Shown here: positions 1-6,777 of the stretch, piece after piece | How the letters are laid out: each line of letters starts with the position of its first letter | Position numbering within the stretch: the first letter of the stretch is position 1 | NCBI GenBank assembly: GCA_031423995.1 | Contig: JANPGO010000035.1 | Location: 1-6,811, forward strand | DNA: 6,811 nt | From: STC-74 sp031423995 | GTDB taxonomy: Bacteria > Patescibacteriota > Gracilibacteria > BD1-5 > UBA2023 | Reading direction: 5' to 3' | The notes under the pieces: generated by a model | Database searches by the model: none | What the model was told of the DNA's origin: nothing | Seen by the model: only the letters and a program-made list of their open reading frames with translations | Made by a program: the position numbers and the translations under genes

Positions 1-519
1 CGCAAATGCAAGAGCCATCTCGATTGCGATGAATCCTCATCCGACTATGACGAGTTTCTCGATATCTTTCTCATCGAATATCGTCCTATTCGTGAGGATC
101 TTCTCTCGTGGAACTCACTCGATCGACATGATACGTGGGTCCGAACCTGTCGCTATGACCATATTTCCCGCTGAATACTTCTCTCCCGCTACTTCGACCG
201 TATGTGAATCGATGAAGTGAGCACTTCCTTCACGGATAGTGAGGTGTGGATATTTCTTCTCGAAATTCTCACGCGTCTCCTCATCTCGAAACTCATCTCT
301 GATATGTCGAGCTCACTCGAGAGAATGGACTATATCTCCATCTGCATGGATGAGGGCTTTCGATGGGACACACCCATAGTTCGTACAGTCTCCACCGATG
401 AGTCACTTCTCTATCATGAGGACTGACTTTCCTGTACTCGCGAGTCCGAGTGCTACCGTGAGCCCACCTGAGCCAGCTCAGATAATGATGGTATGATATG
501 TTGGGATTAGATCTTTCAC
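1..519 (-). CDS. Class I pyridine nucleotide-disulfide oxidoreductase, N-terminal part (cut by window edge)
   Basis: Flavoprotein of the dihydrolipoamide dehydrogenase / mercuric reductase / glutathione reductase group, which moves electrons from NAD(P)H through FAD to a redox disulfide. The 173 visible codons hold the FAD-binding motif IIIGAGSGG (about residues 11-19), the redox-active disulfide motif GGDCTNYGCVPSK (Cys45 and Cys50), the VIATGS segment, and the beginning of the NAD(P)-binding fold VGGGFIAIE (159-167) at the window edge. Five internal TGA codons (residues 14, 39, 69, 135, 161) read as glycine; residue 14 is the first glycine of the FAD motif. The GTG start at 517-519 is the only plausible start after an in-frame TAA. 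No Shine-Dalgarno is visible. The gene begins 15 bp after msrAB, so co-transcription is likely; a TATACT at 523-528 could also act as a -10 element. The substrate cannot be decided without the C-terminal half. The family call is firm. Confidence 0.9.
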
Positions 520-534
520 TATAGTATAAAATTA

Positions 535-1722
535 TTAAAATAACTTTGTATATTCTCCATACCCATCCTTTTCGAGATCTTCCAGAGAAATAAACCTGAG
601 TGCTGCTGAGTTCATACAGTAGCGCTTCCCTCCCCTATCTGCTGGACCATCGTCGAAGACATGACCAAGATGAGCATCTGAGAGAGCACCGCGCACCTCA
701 GTACGAGTTGAAAAAAATCATTTATCTTCATGGAGTGATATATTTTTCTCTGCTATAGGGCGTGTGAAGCTCGGCCATCATGTACCAGAGTCGAATTTAT
801 CGAGGGACGAATAGAGAGGGACTCCGCTCACGATATCGACATAAATCCCTACTCGTTTATTATCATGGTATTCATTCTCGAAAGGCTTCTCCGTAGCGCC
901 TTCCTGAGTGACAGAATACTGAAGTGGAGTCAATCGAGTCTTCAACTCCTCTTTGGTAGGGAGTTTTGTCATAGATTCTGTCTGTCTTTTTGTATATTCT
1001 ATCTGTCATTGGATATTCACGTCTGTCATTTTTCCTCTCTTTGTGATGTAGTGGTAGTCATTCCCCCAGATCTTCTCTTGATACTCTTTCCGTCCCGAAC
1101 CACCCGTATATATCTGATAGTGGAGTGAGTTCACTTTGTAGTAGTTCTGATGGTAGTCCTCCGCAGGATAGAATGTCGTGAACGGGAGTATCGGGGTCAA
1201 GATTTTTCCTGATCAGAATCTTCCTGATTGCTCCAGAGCGAGCTTCGAAGCGAGGGCAATCTTCTGTTCCTCATGGTTCTGGTACCAGATCGCAGAAGTA
1301 TACTGAAACCCCCGATCCACATATTGTCCTCCATCATCTACTGGGTTCGCCGTCCGCCAAAATATCTCAACGAGATCGGCATAGTCGAGGATATTCGGAT
1401 CATAGACGACTTCGACCGATTCACGATGTCCTGTCTCTTCTCGACCGACTTGCTCATAGGTAGGATTGATCTCCTCCCCACCTGCATATCCACTGATCGC
1501 ATCGATCACGCCTGGATAGTGTTCGAATCATGACTCGGCACACCAGAAGCATCCTGCTGCGAAGTAGGCTTTCCGATAGGATCCAGGTGTACCACCAGAT
1601 TGTGTTGTTTGTGAATACTCTACTCGAGGTGGAGGAGCAAAATATGCGCGCAGATGTGGCCACTTCCACCAGAGTAGAGATCCGAGAAATATGACGACGA
1701 GAGCAGTAAGATAATATTTCAT
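535..1722 (-). CDS. msrAB: Membrane-anchored methionine sulfoxide reductase MsrA-MsrB fusion
   Basis: A 395-residue bifunctional enzyme reducing both S- and R-methionine sulfoxide. Residues 4-19 form one hydrophobic segment between Lys2 and Lys20, suggesting an uncleaved anchor with the catalytic domains outside the membrane. The MsrA domain (about 52-230) has AAGCFWC with catalytic Cys58 and a second Cys61, GYAGG, GHRESVEVVYDP and AEDYHQ. The MsrB domain (about 253-395) has DKFDSGTGWPSF, ADRGGKRYC with catalytic Cys369, and NSAALRF; its last residues GYGEYTKLF are typical. Only these three cysteines exist: the zinc CxxC pairs are absent, and Thr occupies the place just before GWPSF where many MsrBs have a resolving Cys. 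Five TGA codons read as glycine (at 1528, 1213, 1006, 778 and 718), one being the invariant Gly of GWPSF. Stop is TAA. A terminator and a regulated promoter precede it, so it has its own transcript. Neisserial PilB joins the same two domains to a thioredoxin domain, which here is a separate gene upstream. Confidence 0.96.
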
Positions 1723-1747
1723 AGTGGGAGAATTAGAATACGAAATG

Positions 1748-1780
1748 AGTATATATGAAAGGGATTAAGAGTACATTAAA
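1748..1780 (-). promoter_or_regulatory. msrAB promoter with OmpR/PhoB-type direct repeat
   Basis: Read on the minus strand, TTTAAT (1775-1780), five bases, CTTAAT (1764-1769), ten bases, then TATACT (1748-1753) as the -10 hexamer. The repeat period is 11 bp, one helical turn, and it takes the place of a -35 box, as in promoters activated by PhoB/OmpR regulators. The predicted start is near 1741, giving a leader of about 19 bases before the ATG at 1722. The same arrangement precedes the response regulator gene and the Met-rich gene. The pattern is seen directly; its recognition by the local regulator is inferred. Confidence 0.7.
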
Positions 1781-1783
1781 TAG

Positions 1784-1812
1784 AAAAAATATCACTTTGA
1801 GTGATATTTTTT
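1784..1812 (-). terminator. Intrinsic terminator after the thioredoxin lipoprotein gene
   Basis: Perfect 12-bp inverted repeat (1784-1795 with 1801-1812) around a 5-base loop. The outer six pairs are A-T, so on the minus strand the 3' arm ends in six T followed by CTATTT. It starts 13 bp after the TAA of the lipoprotein gene and ends just before the msrAB operator. The symmetry would give a similar structure on the plus strand, but no plus-strand gene approaches it. Confidence 0.85.
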
Positions 1813-1825
1813 CAGGAATATATGG

Positions 1826-2413
1826 TTAATTTAGTATCTCACTCACGCTCTTTGCTCAGAGTTTCTTCGATATGAGATTCATATTTTTATCGATCATGAC
1901 GGTCGTATGCTGAGAAGTGACTCCATATTTTTGTTTCAACACATCTGATGTATCATAGTCAACCATCACAATAAGCGTATCAGTTGGTATACTCGAGAGA
2001 TCGGATTCGATAGCAGTATTGAGTGCCTTACAGGTAGGACACCAGCTCGCATGGAAGAAGAGAGCAACCTTCTGTCATTCTGCAAGTGCAGTTTTCACGG
2101 TGACTTCATCATAGTTCATGTATCCAGTTACCTTCATCATTTTTGAGTCTTCTTTCTTTATTTTCTCTTCTTTCTTCAGGGGATTCATCTTCGTATCTGA
2201 TCCACTCATCATCATATGATTATTCTTCATGGCTTCCATCTCTTCCTTGGTCCATTCAGTCTTTTCGCCAGTCATCATCTTCATAACATCTTTCTTCATC
2301 ATGATCTGTTCTGATTGAGGTATGGCGGTATCTCTTTTTACTGTATTCCCTGATGATGGCTGACTACACGCAGAGATAAGCACAACAGATGCAAGGAGGA
2401 GGATATATTTCAT
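1826..2413 (-). CDS. Methionine-rich lipoprotein with C-terminal thioredoxin domain
   Basis: Predicted 195-residue surface or extracytoplasmic thiol-disulfide protein. Residues 1-16 are a lipoprotein signal ending in the lipobox LISAC, so Cys16 would be lipidated. Residues 38-100 form a charged, low-complexity region with 14 methionines (MM and MMM clusters, Lys/Glu-rich), likely flexible. Residues about 104-195 are a thioredoxin fold with LFFHASWCPTC (Cys125, Cys128), a VDYD segment, and a HTTVMIDKN strand; the usual cis-Pro before this strand appears to be replaced by Thr. TGA codons at 2075-2077 and 1856-1858 read as glycine; stop is TAA. The ATG at 2411-2413 is chosen because it gives the clean lipoprotein signal; an upstream in-frame ATG would bury it. 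No Shine-Dalgarno is seen. It lies 74 bp after dipZ and before msrAB. Pneumococcal Etrx lipoproteins, which pass electrons from CcdA to surface MsrAB2, are a known parallel; that role here is inferred. The Met-rich linker is unusual. Confidence 0.9.
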
Positions 2414-2441
2414 AAATAAAAATAATGGATATAAAATGGAT

Positions 2442-2466
2442 AAGATTCCGAAAAAAAGAGAATCTT
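2442..2466. repeat. Short inverted repeat between dipZ and the lipoprotein gene
   Basis: AAGATTC (2442-2448) and GAATCTT (2460-2466) form a perfect 7-bp inverted repeat with an 11-base loop, within the 74-bp gap between dipZ and the lipoprotein gene. No clean T tract follows on the minus strand, so it is a poor terminator; it might be an RNA processing hairpin or an operator. The remaining AT-rich bases down to 2414 could hold a promoter, but none is clear. Confidence 0.35.
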
Positions 2467-2487
2467 TCTTATCTTCACTGCAGACTT

Positions 2488-4326
2488 CTATGATCAGAAA
2501 GTAAAGGCGTATGCCTGAACTCAAGCGGAAAAATCTAAGAATAAGAGTCACTCCTCTGATTCATTCGCATGAACCAAGTGATACATCCGATCTCCATCAA
2601 TTGTGAGAAGCCCATTTTTGACATCACCTCCGAGATTTCATCACTCTTTCGAGCTCGTCGATACTCCGAGGGTCCCCGTACCACCAAGTACGAGATAGAT
2701 GTCTTTCGCTTTATAGTGGAATGTGAGTCCCGCTCCTGATTTTTTCGCTGTTATCGAGTCTGCATCTTCTTTCCATGAGTCGCTGAATTTGGCATATTTT
2801 CCATTGGGATCAGTTTTTGCTCATATATACTCAGGCGTCAGCATCCACTGATTTAGTTCGAGTTCAGCGGGAAAGGACTTGTAGTTTGCTCTTCTTCCTG
2901 TGCCGAGATACGTCTCTGGAGACTGCTCAAGAGAAGGTACTTTCGAAACGAGTGGTTCTACGGAAGGACCTCCATCGACTCCGAGAAGATACTGGATGAC
3001 TTTCTCACTCTCTTCATATCATCCCTCTCCGAAGTGCGTATGTCGGACATTTCCTTCTCGGTCGATGAAATATTTCGCTGGCCAGTATCGATTCTCGTAG
3101 GCATTCCAGAGATCGAATCCATTATCAAGGACGATAGGATATGCTATATTTGCGCTCAGTGTTGCTTTCTCAACATTTTTTCTGATCTTTTCGAATGCAA
3201 ATTCTGGAGCATGGACTCCGATAATTACGAGACCCTTATCTCGATATTTCTGATCCCATGATGTCAGATATGGGAGAGTACGCTGACAGTTGATACATGA
3301 GTATGTCCAAAAGTCGATAATCACAACTTTTCATTTGAGTGACTTCATAGTCAGAGGATTGCTATTGATCCACTCTGTCAGAGAAGCAGGAATCTCTGGT
3401 GCCGGATAAGGTACCTTGACCGAGAGAGTAGGAGATTCTTTCTGATTATCATTTTGAGGGATTTTCGTATCATTTTTTATCATCACTCATGTTTCTACAA
3501 GAGTTTTTTTGATAGGAGATTCTGAGGTTTTCTTCGTACTCGTATGCTCAACTTGCGGGACGAATCTCTCGATAATACCCTGTTCGATGGAACTGAGATC
3601 AAATCTCTCGAGCGCTGCTGTCTCGACTTTTTTATCGAATCCTGTGACGATAGCAACACCTACAAGTATAAATAAGACTCCGAGAGTACGCTTGAACCAC
3701 CCAGTTTCACTCGCGACACCACGGAACTTGGCAGTAATACTGCGTCCTCAAATGGCGACAATCATGAGCATGAGAGAAAGTCAGAGTGCATATATGAGTG
3801 TATAGATGACTCATGATATCAATGATACGGGAAATACTGTCGCGAGAAGAAGTGAGTACGTCGGAGAGCATGTCGAAAATACTGGACCAAGGACTGAGCC
3901 TGTGACGATAGCACGAAGGAGAGGATTCCCGATATCTTGAGCTTTATCGAGAGAGGTATTCGATTTCGAAAACTGGAGCAGTCATGCAAGTCTTGCCCAT
4001 GCATGAGGAAAGAGGTAGACAAGCCCTAGAAATATGAGGATACCTCAGGAAAGTCATGACCAAAATGAACTCGGTATATCGATGAAAGCCGTAGATGCCT
4101 TCAGGAGTACCGTGAATATTACAATCGAAAGTGCGAGTGAGAGAGTCACGAGATAGGGATACCACCTCTCTTTTTCCGTGAGTGATCCAGCAAGGATGAC
4201 CGGCAAGACTGGTAGGACACAGGGAGCGAGAATCGTCAGGACTCCAGCGATAAATGAGACAAAAGCGAGTGACACCATAGAGAAATAAAAGCCAAGTAAA
4301 ATCTTCATCGGGGAGAATGTATCCAT
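2488..4326 (-). CDS. dipZ: DipZ-type fusion: CcdA membrane electron carrier, thioredoxin-like domain and C-terminal galactose-binding-like domain
   Basis: A 612-residue protein expected to carry reducing power across the membrane and deliver it outside. The N-terminal half (about 17-260) is a multi-span CcdA/DsbD-type domain with two conserved cysteine motifs, LAPCVLP (Cys36) and STCSPT (Cys153). A polar Ser/Thr/Lys linker (about 275-310) leads to a TlpA/AhpC-like thioredoxin domain with FWTYSCINC (Cys344, Cys347), followed by YPIVLDNG, WPAKYFID and HFGEG. The C-terminal domain (about 460-612) has LTPEYIG, GLTFHYKAKDIYLVLGG and the family ending VQAYAFTFG. About fifteen TGA codons read as glycine, including two in a row near 2640; the stop is TAG at 2488-2490. 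The ATG at 4326 starts 17 bp after the Met-rich gene, with a GGGGA-like sequence very close to it; an in-frame ATG at 4308 is possible. Length and domain order match DipZ. It is probably co-transcribed with the Met-rich gene. Confidence 0.95.
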
Positions 4327-4343
4327 ACTCCCCTGGGAAGAAC

Positions 4344-4730
4344 TTATTTTGTCATAGTGTCCTTCATCATAGTTCCGTCCTTCATCATACCCATGAGGTA
4401 CTTACGGATCATGAGATTTTGTTTTGCTGTTCCTGTATATCCAGTCACACCTGCCTTCTCTGCGAGCATCGCACGATCAGTAGACCATGTATATCCGAGA
4501 GATCGAGCGAGTGATGCTGTAGACATACGCATATATTTTTTCATCATCATTTTTGTATCAGTTCCCATACTCATACCATCCTTCATCATGTCCTTGTGCA
4601 TCATCGTATCAGAAGATCCTGACATCATCATCGTGTCCTTCGTCATCGCTGGATCCGCCATCTCCATGGCAGAAGTGCTCGAGATGATCAGTGAGCTCGC
4701 AATGAGCCCGAGTATCATAGCTGTTTTCAT
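4344..4730 (-). CDS. Small secreted methionine-rich protein of unknown family
   Basis: A 128-residue protein with 27 methionines (about 21%). Residues 1-21 look like a cleavable signal peptide ending in STSA; the mature chain would have about 107 residues and 25 Met. Met-rich, Asp/Lys-rich arms (about 22-69 and 112-128, with repeated MMKDG and MTKD-like words and MMM runs) flank a middle segment (about 70-111) containing SLGYTWSTDRAMLAEKAGVT that looks folded. There is no cysteine. The motif MMMSGSSDT resembles MMMSGSDT in the lipoprotein, linking the two. No in-frame TGA occurs; stop is TAA. The ATG at 4728-4730 is chosen because it begins the signal peptide and lies downstream of the predicted transcription start; a longer frame to 4793 adds a sequence that spoils it. 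It is the first gene after the regulated promoter and precedes dipZ. Possible roles are a sacrificial oxidant scavenger recycled by MsrAB, or Cu(I) binding through its MM and MxM motifs. I do not recognise the family. Confidence 0.88.
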   Translation of the reverse strand: MKTAMILGLIASSLIISSTSAMEMADPAMTKDTMMMSGSSDTMMHKDMMKDGMSMGTDTKMMMKKYMRMSTASLARSLGYTWSTDRAMLAEKAGVTGYTGTAKQNLMIRKYLMGMMKDGTMMKDTMTK

Positions 4731-4741
4731 AAGAAAAGAGT

Positions 4742-4766
4742 GAAAAAATAAGTGGAGAAATCTCCA
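4742..4766 (-). terminator. Terminator-like hairpin in the leader of the Met-rich gene (possible attenuator)
   Basis: A perfect palindrome at 4753-4766 (minus strand TGGAGATTTCTCCA), which can fold as a 5-bp stem with a 4-base loop, followed three bases later by a T-rich run (4743-4748, six T). It lies downstream of the predicted promoter start (about 4793) and upstream of the ATG at 4730. It could end read-through from the regulator-kinase pair or attenuate the Met-rich/dipZ transcript. The stem is short, so confidence is modest. Confidence 0.45.
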
Positions 4767-4799
4767 GAAAAGATGAAACGATATCACCTTCACGCTTAC

Positions 4800-4831
4800 A
4801 CTCTATCGAGAAATATTAAGGAGAGATTAAG
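4800..4831 (-). promoter_or_regulatory. Promoter of the Met-rich/dipZ unit with direct-repeat operator, inside the kinase 3' end
   Basis: On the minus strand, CTTAAT (4826-4831), five bases, CTTAAT (4815-4820), nine bases, then TAGAGT (4800-4805) as a weak -10. Both half-sites are identical, making this the most regular of the three boxes. The operator occupies the last codons and the TAA stop of the histidine kinase gene (stop 4816-4818). The predicted start near 4793 gives a leader of about 62 bases. It probably drives the Met-rich gene and dipZ. Confidence 0.65.
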
Positions 4832-6087
4832 GTCTCGCTCCAATCGATGGTAAATGTCGTCCCTTTTTCTTCCTCACTCATCACACTCAGGCGCATATGA
4901 TGGAGGTCTTCTATAATCTTGCGGGTGATGGCGAGTCCGAGTCCATATCCCGTTCATGATGCTCGGGCTTTATCACCCTTCCAGAGTCGATCGAATATAT
5001 AGGGAAGATCGTCACTCGCTATCCCCATCCCAGTATCCTGTATATCGATGCTCTTCTTCGAAATAGATATGTGGATCTGTCCATCATCGGGGGTGAACTT
5101 TCGAGCATTCGAGATGATATTTCCAATTGCGGTCATGAAGAGTTCTGGATATACAGGTATCATCACGCTCGCATCGGCAAGGATATGGATCCTCGAATCA
5201 CTCATGTCCACATATGATCGTATGAGCTCACTGATATTCATTTTTGTCATCTTCCCCTCTCCATTACGAGAGAAGAAAAGAAGGGCGTCTACCACATCAG
5301 ACAATTCCGTTATCAGTTTTTTTGCTTTCAGGATTCCCATATCTCTATGTTCCGTATGAAGTGCCACGTCGAGTGAGCTCTCGATAGAAAAAAGTGTATT
5401 CTTGATCTCATGAGCGATATCATCAGAGAATTGTTCGAGTCTCTGCGCTTCATTCTTGACTCTGGTAAACAGCGATTCGAGTGAACGTGCGAGGAGGACT
5501 ACATCATCACGTGCATGTCAGACTATCCCTGTCTGGTGTTCTCTATCTTTCTGTTCGAGGGAGAATCCTTCTGCCACTCGATTCATATCCCTGACGGGTC
5601 TGAGAATATATCCTGAGAAAAAAAATCAGATGATTCCGACGAAAAGAACAGAAAGGAGGGATGTCCAAAATGCAGTACGTATAGTATCATTGCGCATCGC
5701 TACTTCACTCGTGATATCTTCTGCCATCGTGATGGTCATACCCATCTTTGACTCTGAGGCGAGGATATAACTCTGACCTGATGCAGTGATCGTATCGCTC
5801 TCGAGTGAGAAGAGTCCTGTCGGTCTCTGGGTAATATCAGATGCGAGAAATACTCATTGTCTGTGTATAACCGTACCTGAACCATCGCGGATCTCGACAT
5901 GTGGGAGTTGCTTCTTTGCCTCTTCAGGGGTATACATGGCATGCATAACCCTCTCGGTATAGTCTTTCTTTTTCTCCTGCCATGCATGATCTACTCATCG
6001 GAATATGATCATATCGAGCAGTATGATAATCGCTATGACGATTAGGGTGAAGAGGAATGTGATCTTGGTGCGTGTGGTAAAGAACAT
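4816..6087 (-). CDS. Membrane sensor histidine kinase (HAMP, HisKA, HATPase_c)
   Basis: A 423-residue sensor kinase, partner of the regulator encoded 2 bp upstream. A first membrane segment (about 10-29) and a second (about 138-161) enclose an extracytoplasmic sensor region of about 108 residues with no cysteine that I could assign to a known fold. A short HAMP-like linker follows (YILRPVRDMN at 160-169). The phosphoacceptor box reads DDIAHEIKN with His226. The ATPase part has the N box GNIISNARKF (Asn323, Asn327), G1 box DTGMGI (from 351), F box FDRLWKG and G2 box GTGYGLGL (from 378). Five TGA codons read as glycine, including the first Gly of the G2 box. The ATG at 6085-6087 follows the regulator TAA with two bases between, and no Shine-Dalgarno is visible, suggesting translational coupling. 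Its last codons and stop overlap the operator of the next unit. The stimulus is unknown; oxidative or copper stress at the cell surface is inferred from the neighbours. Confidence 0.95.
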
Positions 6088-6089
6088 GA

Positions 6090-6770
6090 TTAATTTTTAT
6101 CGATAATATATCCTGAGAGTTTCACGGTACGGATGAGATCATCCCCGATTTTTTTTCGGATATGTGCGATATGGACATTGATCGTGTCGAGTATATTCGA
6201 GAACGGATCTACCTCATCTCACCAAAGGGTCTCGTAGAGAGATTCGCGCGAGAGTATAGTTCCCTGATTGCTCCAGAGGAGTTCGATGATGTCGTACTCC
6301 TTGGGGGAGAGTTCGATCGGATTTCCATTTCTCGATACCTGCCGAGCATCCCTATCGAGGGTAATACCTCAGATCTGTGATGATGTTCGCTTCTCACCTT
6401 TTCCTGATCCACGCCTCCGCATGATGTTCTCTATACGGAGCCTGAGTTCCTCGAGGTCAAATGGCTTCACGAGATAGTCATCCGCTCAGAGGGAGAGTCA
6501 TTCGATCTTATCGATCTGTTTGGCGAGTGCGGTCAGGAAGAGAAATGGTATATCGATGGATCGAGCCTGTATCATCCTCACGAGGGAGAGTCCATCGATC
6601 TTCGGTACCATACGGTCGATGATGAGAAGATCATAGTGGGTCGTGCGGATCATATCGAAAGCCTGCTCTCCGTCGTGAGCGATATCTGCATGGTATCCCT
6701 TCGCTCGGAGATAGAGCGCGATATTCTCACTGATGGACTGATTATCTTCGATGATGAGGATTTTCTGCAT
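6090..6770 (-). CDS. OmpR/PhoB-family response regulator
   Basis: A 226-residue DNA-binding regulator, the usual size. The receiver domain (1-about 115) has the acidic pocket Glu8-Asp9, phosphoacceptor Asp52 in LLIIDRMVP, Thr80 and Lys102 in the KPF motif. The C-terminal winged helix (about 130-222) shows LSPKEYDIIELL, a WGDEVDPFSNILDTNVHIAHIRKK-type recognition region split around 6150-6215, and LIRTVKLSGY near the end. Four TGA codons read as glycine: two in the IEGLSLGADD stretch, one in the linker and one in LWGDE. The Arg in HIRKK, conserved in the family, is encoded by CGA, evidence that CGA is arginine here. Stop is TAA, 2 bp before the kinase ATG. The ATG at 6768-6770 gives the canonical N-terminus. 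Its own promoter carries the direct-repeat operator shared with msrAB and the Met-rich gene, implying autoregulation. Confidence 0.97.
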
Positions 6771-6777
6771 ACGAGAG

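Noticed and set aside
519..550. A fourth copy of the direct-repeat operator ahead of the disulfide reductase
   Set aside because: There is one TTTAAT at 534-539 but no partner at 11 bp and the spacing to TATACT is only 5 bases, so it does not fit the other three.
718..780. TGA as selenocysteine in MsrB
   Set aside because: Selenocysteine in MsrB replaces the catalytic Cys, which here is a normal TGT codon at residue 369. The TGA lies at the invariant Gly before WPSF, and TGA also occurs in non-redox genes.
865..1533. Plus-strand open frames opposite msrAB and elsewhere
   Set aside because: They are antisense to clearly conserved minus-strand genes and show no recognisable domains or start context.
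535..1722. msrA and msrB as several short or frameshifted genes
   Set aside because: The breaks are all in-frame TGA codons at glycine positions with no frame change; reading TGA as Gly gives one continuous fusion protein ending in TAA.
2414..2551. Upstream start for the thioredoxin lipoprotein
   Set aside because: It would overlap the dipZ 3' end in another frame and move the lipobox far from the N-terminus.
4344..4730. CATCAT runs as a CRISPR or tandem DNA repeat
   Set aside because: They are runs of Met codons (ATG) within an intact gene, with no regular repeat-spacer structure.
4731..4793. Upstream start for the Met-rich gene giving a 149-residue protein
   Set aside because: The extension is bulky and hydrophobic ahead of a good signal peptide and its ATG coincides with the predicted transcription start; the ATG at 4730 is better.
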